From NCBI RefSeq assembly GCF_014930455.1, contig NZ_JAAIYO010000001.1, positions 868,001 to 932,000 of the forward strand: 64,000 nt of DNA. Reading direction: 5' to 3'. The stretch comes from Corallococcus soli (GTDB lineage Bacteria > Myxococcota > Myxococcia > Myxococcales > Myxococcaceae). The translations under genes were made by a program, and so were the position numbers. Under the pieces are notes generated by a model. It made no database searches, was not told the DNA's origin, and worked only from the letters and a program-made list of their open reading frames with translations. This document shows, piece after piece, positions 34,977-43,502 of the stretch; the stretch's first letter is position 1, and each line of letters begins with the position of its first letter.

Positions 34977-35497
34977 TTGGGCGCACCACCCCGCGTCACC
35001 TTCGTGCCGCATTGCTTGCAGGTGCAGTGCTCCGGGTCGCCGTAGAAGTGCTCGAACACCGGGGGCAGCTGCGTCACCAGGTTGGTGACGTGCAGCGACT
35101 CCTCATAGAGCTTCTCGCCGCACTTCGGGCACAGCCAGAGGAACGAGTCCAGCTCCTGCGGCTGGCGGCGGCGCTCCAGCACCAGCCCCACCGTGCCGGC
35201 CGGGCGCTGCGGCGAGTGCGGCACCTTGGGGGGCAACAAGAAGATCTCCCCCTCGCGGATGGGGATGTCCTGCACCTGCCCCTCGTCGATGACGCGCAGG
35301 GTGATGTCACCTTCGAGCTGGTAGAAGAACTCCTCGCCCTCGTTGACGTGGAAGTCCGTGCGCGCGTTGGGGCCGCCCACCACGGTGACCATGAAGTCCC
35401 GGTCCGCCCACACCTGCTGGTTGCCCACGGGGGGCTTGAGCAGCGGACGGTGCTCGTCGATCCACTTCTTGAAGTTGATGGGGGTCAGTCGTCCCAT
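34973..35497 (-). CDS. nbaC: 3-hydroxyanthranilate 3,4-dioxygenase
   Basis: A 174-residue cupin dioxygenase opening the ring of 3-hydroxyanthranilate. The catalytic Fe(II) site is formed by His and Glu of TDFHVNEGEEFFYQ and the later His of VPHSPQRPAG. The C-terminal LCPKCGEK and CTCKQCGTK supply the rubredoxin-like second iron site found in bacterial and yeast enzymes. ATG at 35497 begins one base after the upstream TGA, with GGAG nearby; five further codons are open before it. It feeds the decarboxylase translated directly after it. The symbol follows the nitrobenzoate/kynurenine nba gene set. Confidence 0.94.
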   Translation of the reverse strand: MGRLTPINFKKWIDEHRPLLKPPVGNQQVWADRDFMVTVVGGPNARTDFHVNEGEEFFYQLEGDITLRVIDEGQVQDIPIREGEIFLLPPKVPHSPQRPAGTVGLVLERRRQPQELDSFLWLCPKCGEKLYEESLHVTNLVTQLPPVFEHFYGDPEHCTCKQCGTKVTRGGAPK

Positions 35498-35498
35498 G

Positions 35499-35927
35499 TC
35501 ACACGTCTCCAATGGTGGCGATGCACTTCAGTTCAATGGCGATGGGCGTGGGCAGCCGGTTGATCTCCAGCGTGGTACGGCACGGCGGGTCGTCCTTGAA
35601 GTACTCCGCCCACAGCCGGTTGTACGTGGGGAAGTCCTTCTTCATGTCCGTGAGGTACACGGTCACGTCCACCAGCCGGTCCCACGACGAGCCCGCGTCC
35701 TCCAGGATGTAGCGCACGTTGCGGAACACCGAATGGCACTGCGCCTCAATGTCGTACGAGACGATGTCGCCTCCCGCATCCAGCTCCACGCCGGGGATGG
35801 CCTTGGTGCCACGCTCGCGCGGGCCCACGCCGGAGAGGAACAACAAGTTTCCCACACGGCGCGCGTGCGGGTAGAGCCCCACGGGCTCCGGGGCCTTCTT
35901 CGAATCGATCCGCTCGCCAGCGCTCAC
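35499..35927 (-). CDS. nbaF: 2-aminomuconate deaminase, RidA family
   Basis: A 142-residue RidA/YjgF-fold protein. The N terminus KKAPEPVGLYPHARRVGNLLFLSGVGPRERG and the insertion CHSVFRNVRYILEDAGSSWDRLVDVTVYLTDMKKDF are typical of aminomuconate deaminases rather than general enamine deaminases. The key Arg is in CRTTLEINRLP near residue 117, with ELKCIA close to the C terminus. It should deaminate 2-aminomuconate to 4-oxalocrotonate. It sits between the dehydrogenase that makes its substrate and the dioxygenase gene, with a 25-base gap upstream and a one-base gap downstream. Context makes the specific assignment strong. Confidence 0.9.
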   Translation of the reverse strand: MSAGERIDSKKAPEPVGLYPHARRVGNLLFLSGVGPRERGTKAIPGVELDAGGDIVSYDIEAQCHSVFRNVRYILEDAGSSWDRLVDVTVYLTDMKKDFPTYNRLWAEYFKDDPPCRTTLEINRLPTPIAIELKCIATIGDV

Positions 35928-35952
35928 GCGTCGCTCCAGGGGCAGCAGGGCT

Positions 35953-37395
35953 TCACAGCTTGATGCAGACGTTCTTGGGTTCGGTGAAGAAGCGCAGCGC
36001 GTCCCAGCCGCCCTCGCGGCCCACGCCCGAGTCCTTCACCCCGCCAAACGGCGTGCGCAGATCGCGCAGCATCCAGGTGTTCACCCAGACGATGCCGCTG
36101 TGCAGCCGCGAGGCGAACCGGTGCGCGCGCGTCAGGTCCTTCGTCCACACGCTGCCCGCCAGCCCGTAGCGCGTGGAGTTGGCCCAGGACAGCACCTCCT
36201 CCTCGTCGTCGAAGGGCATGAGCGTGGCCACCGGGCCGAAGATCTCCTCCTGGTTGGTGCGGCACGCGGACGACAGGCCCTCCACCAGCGTGGGCTCCAC
36301 GAACCAGCCGTTCTCGCAGCGGCCCGGCACCTTCGCGCGCCGGCCGCCGGTGAGCACATGGCCGCCCTCCTGCTTCGCGAGGTCGACGTAGCCCAGCACC
36401 TTCTCGAAGTGCTCGCGCGACACCAGCGCGCCCTGGTCCGTGCCCTCCACCAGCGGGTCGCCCACCTTGAGGGCCTGGGTGCGCGCGACCAGCGCCTCCT
36501 TGAAGCGGGCGTAGAGGGGGCGCTGCACGAAGATGCGCGGGCCGCACAGGCAGATCTGCCCCTGGTTGGCGAACGACGAGCGCAGCGTGGTGGCCAGCGC
36601 CTCGTCGAAGTCGCAGTCCGCGAAGATGACGTTGGGGTTCTTGCCGCCCATCTCCAGCGACAGCTTCTTGAAGGCGGGCGCGGCCACGCGGGCGATCTCC
36701 GCGCCGGTGCGCGTGCTGCCGGTGAAGGAGATGGCGCTGACGTCCGGGTGGCGCGTGAGCGGCCCGCCCACGTTGGGCCCCAGGCCGTGCACCAGGTTGA
36801 GCACGCCCGGGGGGAGGCCCGCGTCGCGACACACCTGCGACAGGAGGAACGCCGTCATGGGCGTCACCTCCGACGGCTTGGCCACCACGCAGTTCCCGAT
36901 GGCCAGCGCCGGGGCGATCTTCCACGTCAGCAGGTACAGCGGCAGGTTCCACGGCGAGATGCAGCCCACCACGCCCAGCGGCGAGCGCAGCGTGTAGTTG
37001 AGCGCCACGCCGTCCATGGCGTGCGCTTCGGAGGAGAACTGCGTCGCCGCGTCCGCGAAGAACTCGAAGTTGAGCACGCTGCGGGGGATGTCCACCGTGC
37101 GCGCCACCGACAGCGGCTTGCCCGTGTCGATGGACTCCGCCCTGGCGAACGCGTCCAGGCGCTCATGGATGAGGCCCGCGATGCGCCGCAACATCCGCGA
37201 GCGCTCCGTCGCCGGCAGCGCGGACCACGCGGGAAACGCCCGGCCGGCCGCCTCCACCGCGGAGCGCACGTCCTCCTCGCGCGAATCCGGCACGCGCGCG
37301 TACAGCGCGCCCGTGGCCGGCTCCGGCTTGTCCAGCCACTGGCCGCCCGCCGCGGGCACCAGCTGGCCACCGATGTAGTTGAGGACCGTTTCCAA
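35953..37395 (-). CDS. nbaE: 2-aminomuconate semialdehyde dehydrogenase
   Basis: A 480-residue NAD-dependent aldehyde dehydrogenase and the first gene of the seven-gene operon. Features are the cofactor segment SPWNLPLYLLTWKIAPALAIGNCVVAKPSE near residue 150, FTGSTRTGAEIA, the catalytic Glu in LEMGGKNPNV and the catalytic Cys in NQGQICLCG near residue 280. TTG at 37395 is chosen because GGAGGG lies 8 bases upstream and the resulting N terminus METVLNYIGGQ fits the family; the frame is open for 76 more codons of non-protein-like sequence. The substrate is assigned from context (2-aminomuconate or 2-hydroxymuconate semialdehyde). Confidence 0.92.
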   Translation of the reverse strand: METVLNYIGGQLVPAAGGQWLDKPEPATGALYARVPDSREEDVRSAVEAAGRAFPAWSALPATERSRMLRRIAGLIHERLDAFARAESIDTGKPLSVARTVDIPRSVLNFEFFADAATQFSSEAHAMDGVALNYTLRSPLGVVGCISPWNLPLYLLTWKIAPALAIGNCVVAKPSEVTPMTAFLLSQVCRDAGLPPGVLNLVHGLGPNVGGPLTRHPDVSAISFTGSTRTGAEIARVAAPAFKKLSLEMGGKNPNVIFADCDFDEALATTLRSSFANQGQICLCGPRIFVQRPLYARFKEALVARTQALKVGDPLVEGTDQGALVSREHFEKVLGYVDLAKQEGGHVLTGGRRAKVPGRCENGWFVEPTLVEGLSSACRTNQEEIFGPVATLMPFDDEEEVLSWANSTRYGLAGSVWTKDLTRAHRFASRLHSGIVWVNTWMLRDLRTPFGGVKDSGVGREGGWDALRFFTEPKNVCIKL

Positions 37396-37543
37396 GGCAG
37401 CGCCCTCCTGGGGGAGACACGACGCGCGGCAATCTAAGCCGCGCCCGTCCGCCGCCTCCAGGATTCCGAGCGGTTCCGTCGGTTGACGCTCGCTTGCGCG
37501 GCCGGCCCGCCTCCCGGATGCTGCCCGCCCCATTCCGCCCGTG

Positions 37544-37568
37544 AACCTGGCCGGTGGAATTACAGGTT
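37544..37568. promoter_or_regulatory. Inverted repeat AACCTG-N13-CAGGTT in the divergent kynurenine promoter region
   Basis: Lies 22 bases before the decarboxylase ATG and about 150 bases before the operon's TTG start, in the only sizeable non-coding stretch of the cluster (37396-37589). The arms start 19 bases apart, so they fall on nearly the same helix face, as for a dimeric repressor or LysR-type site. No regulator gene is adjacent. Operator function is a guess from symmetry and place. Confidence 0.35.
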
Positions 37569-37589
37569 GGGCAGAGAAAGGATCCGAAG

Positions 37590-38378
37590 ATGACCTCCAC
37601 GGCGGACGTGATGACCCTGGCACAGACCCTGGACGCGGCGCGGCGCGAGCGGCGTGAAATCCCCCCGCTGACGCACGCGCACCCGAACCTGTCCGTGCCG
37701 GACGGCTACGCGGTGCAGGCGCAGGGCATCCGGCTGCGCGAGGCGCAGGGCGAGCGGCGCGTGGGCCTGAAGATGGGCTTCACCTCCGAGGCGAAGCGCC
37801 AGCAGATGAACCTGGGCTCGCCCATCTTCGGCGTGCTGACGGACCGGATGCTCGTGCCGTCGGGTGGCGTGGTGCACGTGGGCGCGGGCATCCACCCGCG
37901 CATCGAGCCGGAGATCGCCTTCCGCACGTCCCGGGAGCTGAAGGGCACGGTGACGCGCGACGAGGTGCTGGACGCGTGCTCGGCGGTGTTCGCGGCCATG
38001 GAGGTGCTGGACTCGCGCTTCGTGGGCTTCAAGTACTTCAGCCTGCCGGACGTGGTGGCGGACAACGCGTCGTCGTCGCTCTTCGTGCCCGGCACCACCG
38101 AGCGCGGCGTGCGCGAGCTGGACCTGACGAAGCTCCAGATGCGCATGGAGGTGAACGGCAGGGTGGAGGGCGAGGCGCGCTCGGACGCCATCTCCGGGGA
38201 CCCGGTGGTGTCGCTCATCCAGCTGTGCGCGCTGCTCGCGGAGCGCGGCGAGGTGCTGCCCGCCGGAAGCCTGGTGCTGTCGGGCGCGGCCACGGCCGCG
38301 TACCTCATGAAGCCGGGCGACGTGGTGAAGCTCACCGTGGACGGACTGGGCACGGTGGAGGTGACGGCGCGGGAGTAG
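37590..38378 (+). CDS. nbaG: 4-oxalocrotonate decarboxylase (MhpD/DmpH family)
   Basis: A 262-residue fumarylacetoacetase-fold enzyme. The segments LKMGFTSEAKRQQMNLGSPIFGVL, IHPRIEPEIAF (metal-binding Glu residues), AAMEVLDSRFVGFKYFSLPDVVADNASSS and LSGAATAAYLMKPGD follow DmpH-type 4-oxalocrotonate decarboxylase more closely than 2-oxopent-4-enoate hydratase. Since the two families are sisters, hydratase activity remains possible. It continues the pathway: the deaminase product 4-oxalocrotonate becomes 2-oxopent-4-enoate. ATG with AAAGGA 8 bases upstream. It is divergent from the seven-gene operon, so one shared regulatory region can control both. Confidence 0.87.
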   Translation: MTSTADVMTLAQTLDAARRERREIPPLTHAHPNLSVPDGYAVQAQGIRLREAQGERRVGLKMGFTSEAKRQQMNLGSPIFGVLTDRMLVPSGGVVHVGAGIHPRIEPEIAFRTSRELKGTVTRDEVLDACSAVFAAMEVLDSRFVGFKYFSLPDVVADNASSSLFVPGTTERGVRELDLTKLQMRMEVNGRVEGEARSDAISGDPVVSLIQLCALLAERGEVLPAGSLVLSGAATAAYLMKPGDVVKLTVDGLGTVEVTARE

Positions 38379-38383
38379 GGCCC

Positions 38384-39538
38384 TCAGTACAGCAGGCCAT
38401 CCTTCGGCTGGAGGGGCGGGGGCAGCTCCGTCTCCCCCAGCATCTGCCGGAGGTTGATTTCGATGGTGCGGCACAGGGCCGTCATGGGCGTGTCGCTGAG
38501 GCCATCCTCGAACGGGTCCTCCACGTCGCGGCCCACCGCGTCCATGGCGATGAAGAGGAACGCGATGATGGCGGTGACCAGCGGCGTGAGCACGCCCAGG
38601 TCCGCGACGACGCCCAGGGGCAGCATGGTGAGGTAGGCGCGCACCATGGCGTGCGGGAGGATGTCGTACTGGCGGGGCAGGGGCGTGTTCTTGATGCGCT
38701 CGCACGCGCCCAGGTGGTTGGTCAACTCCGTGAGCGTCTCGTCCATGGCGACGCGCAGGTAGACCTTCTCCGGGTGCTCGATGTCGCTGTAGACGCGGCG
38801 CATGCGCGTGGACATCCACAGGAGGATGGCGGCGGGCACGTTCTGCTCATCGCGCAGCGCCTCCAGCAACGACGGGCGGAAGAAGGGCCAGATCTCCGGA
38901 AAGGGGTCCTGCCGTCGCAGGTGGCAGCGCAGCGCGTTCACGAAGCCGATCTGCGCGTAGATGAGCTCGCGGGCGTCCTCGGTGATGCCCTCGAACGCGC
39001 CGGTGATGACGCCCCGGGGCTGGCTCCAGTTGGACGGGGGGTGCTCGAAGGTGGCCAGGTTCGCGCGCGGGGCGCCCGGCTTGCGCAGGTCGCGCGCCTT
39101 GCCGAGCTGATCCCTCACCGCGCCGTCGCCCACCTGGGACCAGACGGGCGCCAGCGCGGGGCCTTCCGGCTCCACCGCCATCTGCACCATCCGGGACGCG
39201 GCCGAGGGGGTCTCCACGGTGCCGTCGCTGCGGTGGGCCCGGGGCGCGGGCAGGAAGGTGATGACCTGCCGGGCCAGCGTGCGGGAGGCGTTCACGATGC
39301 CGCCCCAGAGGGTGCGCGCCTCCCACCAGCGCTCGTAGGCGGAGTTGTTGCGGAAGGCGAGCAGCACGCCCAGCGCCGCCGCCAGCACCGTCACCGGCAG
39401 CGCGGGCACCGACAGCCACTCCGCGCCCAGCACGTCGTAACCAATGGCGATGGCCAGCGCGAGGAGGACGTGGAGCGCGACGGGCAGGCCCGTGTAGCGA
39501 AGGACGATGCGCCAGGACAACATCCGACCGACGATCAT
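38384..39538 (-). CDS. Bestrophin-family ion channel protein
   Basis: A 384-residue membrane protein. LRYTGLPVALHVLLALAIAIGY and VPALPVTVLAAALGVLLAFRNNSAYERWWEARTLWGG (about residues 8-85) are the bestrophin/UPF0187 hallmark, the second with the conserved Arg-Asn-Asn and Trp-Trp. Later come GMNTP-like linkers and TPLVTAIIAFLFIAMDAVGRDVEDPFEDGLSDTPM, the typical C-terminal helix and acidic calcium-clasp-like stretch. Bacterial relatives form pentameric, usually cation-conducting pores. ATG at 39538 has AGGGG 12 bases upstream; ATG at 39523 is the alternative. It converges with the decarboxylase gene, 5 bases apart. Confidence 0.88.
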   Translation of the reverse strand: MIVGRMLSWRIVLRYTGLPVALHVLLALAIAIGYDVLGAEWLSVPALPVTVLAAALGVLLAFRNNSAYERWWEARTLWGGIVNASRTLARQVITFLPAPRAHRSDGTVETPSAASRMVQMAVEPEGPALAPVWSQVGDGAVRDQLGKARDLRKPGAPRANLATFEHPPSNWSQPRGVITGAFEGITEDARELIYAQIGFVNALRCHLRRQDPFPEIWPFFRPSLLEALRDEQNVPAAILLWMSTRMRRVYSDIEHPEKVYLRVAMDETLTELTNHLGACERIKNTPLPRQYDILPHAMVRAYLTMLPLGVVADLGVLTPLVTAIIAFLFIAMDAVGRDVEDPFEDGLSDTPMTALCRTIEINLRQMLGETELPPPLQPKDGLLY

Positions 39539-39695
39539 CGCGCGGGCACCCCTGGCCGGGGAGAGAGCCCGGCGCGGCGGGGATGTAGTGCCGCCCCGAC
39601 AGGGTGGCAATGCGACGCGTCACCTCCGCGTCCGTTGGCCGGCCGGGAGGGGTTCCACACGCCCTGGGAGCGTGCGGAACCCAACGAAAGCCCCC

Positions 39696-41927
39696 TCAGG
39701 CGCGCGACTTGGAGAAGACGATGCTCGCGCCGGTGTCCGGCACCGTCACGGTGAAGGTGCGCTCCACCGTCGCGAGCCCGTTGCCGCCGCGCGACGCCAG
39801 CTCCAGGAAGAACGCCCCGGACGCCTTCAGGTGGAAGGACTGGGCCCACGACTGCGACAGGGCCTTGAACGCGCCGCTGAAGACGGCCGGGGAGCGCTGC
39901 TCGTTGTTGCGCAAATCCAGCAGGCCCGCGCGCAGGTCGCGCCACTTGGCCACCGTGCCGGGGTTCTTCTGGATGACCTCCGCGAACGTCAGCATGCTGT
40001 TGCCCAGCTGCCCCTCCGTGTGCGCGAAGAGCCCGACGAGCGGGTGGTTCTTCAGCGTCGCGGCGGCCGTCTTCGCCGCGTCGGACGCGGACCAGTTCTG
40101 GTCCAGGTAGGCGCGCCACAGGGGCGCGTACACGGACTCGCGCACGGCGGGGCGGTCGCGGCACGGCACCGGGTACCAGGGCAGGGCCCGGGCCAGCGCG
40201 CGCGCGAAGACGGTGGGCGCGTCGGGGTCCGCCGCGTGGAGGATGACGTCGCGCAGCGTCCGGTTGTCCAGCTTCAGCTCCACCCGCGTCTCGATGGCCT
40301 TGCCCCCCGCGGCCTCGCGGATGCGCTTGAGGACGTCCTCCTCCTCGGCGTCATCCAGCGCGCCCCAGACGATGGCCTCGTCCACGCACTGGCGCAGGTC
40401 GTCGTCGCCGCGCTTGCGCGCGTCGCGGCGCAGGAGCAGGTACAGGCCCAGGTCGAAGTCCGCCACGGTGGGCGACTTGCGGAACTCCGCCATGTCCGCC
40501 TTGAAGTCCGCCGTCCAGTGTGCGTACGGCGTGAGCAGCGTGCTGGTGTAGCTGCGCACGCCCAGGAAGGACACGCGCTGGGGCGCCTCCCGCTCCAGGC
40601 TGTTGCGCTGCACCACCTGGGTGAGGTCGCGCGCGTCGTTGCCGCCCAGCGCCCAGCTCCCCAGCCGCAGCGAGAAGCCCCACGCCTGCGACTCCTTCGT
40701 GACCTCCTTGAGCAGGCACTGCTCCAGCGTCATCCCCTCGGTCTGCATGCGGTGCATCGCGGTGGCCATGTCGCCGCCCACCAGCAGCGGGTGGAGCATC
40801 TGGGCCTGGGCGTCGGTGCAGACGGTGGACAGGAGCGTCGTCTGCTCGCGCAGGCGCAGGTATTCATAGCGGAAGCCCGCGGCGAACTTCGCCTCCGCCA
40901 GCGCCTGGACGCGCGTGCGTGCGTCCGCGCGCAGCTTCTCCCACGCCTGGCGCAGCGCGGAGGAGTTGGCCTCCAGCTCCTGGAAGCCCAGCCGGTCCAG
41001 CACGATGCGCAGCACCTTCGTCTCGGCTTCGGACAGGGTGTGCTTCTCCAGCTTCGTCATCAGCGATTCGAAGGTGGCGAGCGGCACGGACAGCAGGCCT
41101 TCGAGCACGCGCTCCACCTGGGCGAGCGCGGCGGTCGGGTCGGTGAGGCTCGCCTCGACGTGGAGGTCGGCCGTCACGCCCGCCTCGCGGGCCACGGCCT
41201 TCTTCACCTGCACGCGGATCCGCCCCGGCTCCGGGCGGGAGAAGATGACCGCGTAGTCGTCCGTCACCCTCACCTTCGCGGAGACGGTGGCCCCTGCCTT
41301 GGCCTCGAAGGCGACCAGGGTGCTGGCGGACAGCAGCTTCGTCAGCGCCTGGAGGTTGGTGGTGTAGACGTCCGTCCAGTCCAGCGTCGCGGTGACGGAC
41401 AGCTCGCCGCGGGCCTGGAAGCAGAGCGCGTCCCCCACGCCCAGCTTCGTAAGCGACGCCGTGAGCAGGGGCAGCCGCAGCGCGGGGGCGTTCGCCTTCA
41501 GCGCGGCGCGCGCGTTCGTGTCCTGGGGGTGCCGGTGGTAGTCCGCCAGCAGCACGCGCACGTCCCCGTTGGCCGCCAGCGCCACGTAGGGCAGCGGGAA
41601 GCCGAGCTCCGCCTTCACGCGCGCCTCCACCGCGTACTTGAGCCACGCATGGTCGTCGCCGAAGACGAGCGGCGGGGACAGCTGCGTCCGCGGGTCCCGG
41701 GAGGACTCCCCCACCACGCCCGCGGCGTCCACGTCCGCCGGGGCGTCATAGCCTTCGATGAAGCCCTTGGCGGACACGTCGAACGCGAACGTCAGCGGGC
41801 CCAGCTTCTCGCCGGTGGGCAGCGCGTAGCTGGCATTCGGCAGCTCCACGCGGATGTCGGAGCCCTTGAGCGGCGCGTCCGGCAGCACCTTCGACACTTC
41901 GTCCAGCAGCACCAGCTTCCAGGCCAT
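39696..41927 (-). CDS. Large unknown protein, 743 residues
   Basis: Not recognised. It has no signal peptide and no membrane helix. Residues 1-240 look beta-rich, including repeated Ala/Val/Thr-rich strands (VEARVKAELGFPLPYVALAANGDVRVLL; TVSAKVRVTDDYAVIF). Residues 260-740 are largely helical (ALAQVERVLEGLLSVP; EAETKVLRIVLDRLGFQEL). The C terminus returns to beta (ATVERTFTVTVPDTGASIVF). The N terminus could be a carbohydrate- or protein-binding module. GGGAG lies 8 bases before the ATG. It shares its strand with the next unknown gene 120 bases upstream. Codon use is that of the neighbours, so it is a resident gene. No catalytic motif was found. Confidence 0.8.
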   Translation of the reverse strand: MAWKLVLLDEVSKVLPDAPLKGSDIRVELPNASYALPTGEKLGPLTFAFDVSAKGFIEGYDAPADVDAAGVVGESSRDPRTQLSPPLVFGDDHAWLKYAVEARVKAELGFPLPYVALAANGDVRVLLADYHRHPQDTNARAALKANAPALRLPLLTASLTKLGVGDALCFQARGELSVTATLDWTDVYTTNLQALTKLLSASTLVAFEAKAGATVSAKVRVTDDYAVIFSRPEPGRIRVQVKKAVAREAGVTADLHVEASLTDPTAALAQVERVLEGLLSVPLATFESLMTKLEKHTLSEAETKVLRIVLDRLGFQELEANSSALRQAWEKLRADARTRVQALAEAKFAAGFRYEYLRLREQTTLLSTVCTDAQAQMLHPLLVGGDMATAMHRMQTEGMTLEQCLLKEVTKESQAWGFSLRLGSWALGGNDARDLTQVVQRNSLEREAPQRVSFLGVRSYTSTLLTPYAHWTADFKADMAEFRKSPTVADFDLGLYLLLRRDARKRGDDDLRQCVDEAIVWGALDDAEEEDVLKRIREAAGGKAIETRVELKLDNRTLRDVILHAADPDAPTVFARALARALPWYPVPCRDRPAVRESVYAPLWRAYLDQNWSASDAAKTAAATLKNHPLVGLFAHTEGQLGNSMLTFAEVIQKNPGTVAKWRDLRAGLLDLRNNEQRSPAVFSGAFKALSQSWAQSFHLKASGAFFLELASRGGNGLATVERTFTVTVPDTGASIVFSKSRA

Positions 41928-42047
41928 GACAGATGTCTCCCGCGGTCACGGAAAGTCGCATCGTACATGGCCGCACTGTCGGTGGAGGCCGGACGTGAAG
42001 ACGCCCGCGGACGGACCCTTGAAGGGAAGGGCGCCTCCGCGGGGGGC

Positions 42048-43388
42048 TCAGGGCGCTTCGCGCGCCTGCCGGGGCGTGGCCGGGGCGTCGGCCGTCACCC
42101 GGAGGGCCTCCGGCGTGAGGCCCCGCACGCACGAGCGGAGGGTGGCCTGGGACGCGTCCACCGGCTCCAGCACGAGCGAGGTCGTCTTCGTGGCGAGCGT
42201 CTTGGGCCACTGGCCCCGCTCCGCCCGGGCCACGTCGACCTCCGCCAGGGCGATGAGGGCCTCGGAGCGCAGCGCGCGCAGGTCCAGCGCTTCCATGTCC
42301 TGGGAGAGCTGGCGCGCCGAGGGGGCTTCTTCCCTCCGGAGGTGCGCCGCGGCCCTCCGGGACGCCAGGGCCCCCAGGGCGCGGCGGCGCGCTTCGACGG
42401 GTTGATCCACCACGGCGCGCAGGTCGTCCGAGTCCGTCACCCACTGCCGCCACTGGAGCCGCCGGGACAGGGCGCCCGGCAGGGAGGGCGCGTCCAGCCA
42501 GGCGGGGGGCAGCAGGGAGCGGGCATCGTCGGACAGCAGGTCGCGGAAGGTGAGGAGCTGCTCGGCCAGGGAGTCCTCGTGCAGCGTCAGGGACACCGGC
42601 GGGAAGCCCTCGTGCAGGCGGGTGAGCTGCGAGACCGCCTGTCGCTTGCGGGGCACGGAGGCCGCGTCGAGCGCGTCCGCGCAGGCCCGCCACGCGCGCG
42701 CGTAGCCGTGCGCGGACAGCCGCTGCCCGGCGAGTCCTCCCCCCAGGGCCAGCTCCCGGCTGAGCGCGAGCGCGTCCAGGCAGGTGTCCACCGCGGGGTC
42801 CGCGTCGCCCCGGGCCACGAGCAGCCGCGTCTCCAGCGCGGCCTGCTCCAGCACCCGCCGCAGCGCCTGCGTGAGCGCCTCCCGCCGCGCCACGTCCGGC
42901 CCGGACACGGGACGCAGCTCCTCCGGCAGGCCGCCCGACTCCGCGTGGGTGGCGGCGAGCACCTGCCGCATCAGGGGCCGCCCCTGCTCCAGCGCTTCAC
43001 GACACGACGCGGGCAGGTCGCTGATGGGCGAGCGGCCCTCCGTCACGGCTTCGCAGCGCGCGGCCTCTTCCGGGGTGGGTGGGGCGGCGGGGCCCGGCCG
43101 CACGAGCGCGGGGAGCAAAGGCGCCAGGGCGGTGCCGAAGGTGCCGGCCCGCGTGGGCGAGACGTGCGCGGGCCTCGGGTGTCCCGCGTGCGTCAGCGTG
43201 TTCAGCTCGCGCACGAGCCGCGCCTCCAGGGCGCCGGTGCGCAGGCGCTGGGACGCGAGCACCCCGAGGCTCATGAGCACGAACAGGAGCACGCCTCCCA
43301 TGAGGGCGGGGAGGGGGCGTTTCAGGGCAATCAGGGGGGAACTCCAGGAGGGGGGCTCGAATCTCGCACGAATCCCCGGCCCCCACAT
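42048..43388 (-). CDS. Unknown membrane-anchored protein
   Basis: About 446 residues, not recognised. A single hydrophobic helix (PALMGGVLLFVLMSLGVLASQ, near residue 30-50) anchors a helical domain rich in Arg, Leu and Ala, with conserved-looking segments LPASCREALEQGRPLMRQVLAATHAE and SLTLHEDSLAEQLLTFRDLL. The topology places the domain outside the cytoplasm. The start is uncertain: ATG at 43388 directly abuts GGAGG, which is too close for a normal ribosome site, and a GTG or later start is possible. It lies between an oxidoreductase gene and a 743-residue unknown gene on the same strand. Function cannot be assigned. Confidence 0.7.
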   Translation of the reverse strand: MWGPGIRARFEPPSWSSPLIALKRPLPALMGGVLLFVLMSLGVLASQRLRTGALEARLVRELNTLTHAGHPRPAHVSPTRAGTFGTALAPLLPALVRPGPAAPPTPEEAARCEAVTEGRSPISDLPASCREALEQGRPLMRQVLAATHAESGGLPEELRPVSGPDVARREALTQALRRVLEQAALETRLLVARGDADPAVDTCLDALALSRELALGGGLAGQRLSAHGYARAWRACADALDAASVPRKRQAVSQLTRLHEGFPPVSLTLHEDSLAEQLLTFRDLLSDDARSLLPPAWLDAPSLPGALSRRLQWRQWVTDSDDLRAVVDQPVEARRRALGALASRRAAAHLRREEAPSARQLSQDMEALDLRALRSEALIALAEVDVARAERGQWPKTLATKTTSLVLEPVDASQATLRSCVRGLTPEALRVTADAPATPRQAREAP

Positions 43389-43502
43389 CCTCCGGCGCGG
43401 CCGGCCCACTGCCCCTCCGGCGAGGGAGCCCGGCCTTCAGGTCATGGCGGCTGTCAGGTCAGCTACCGGCCAGGCCCACACCGCGTGTGCGTGACGCCCG
43501 CT

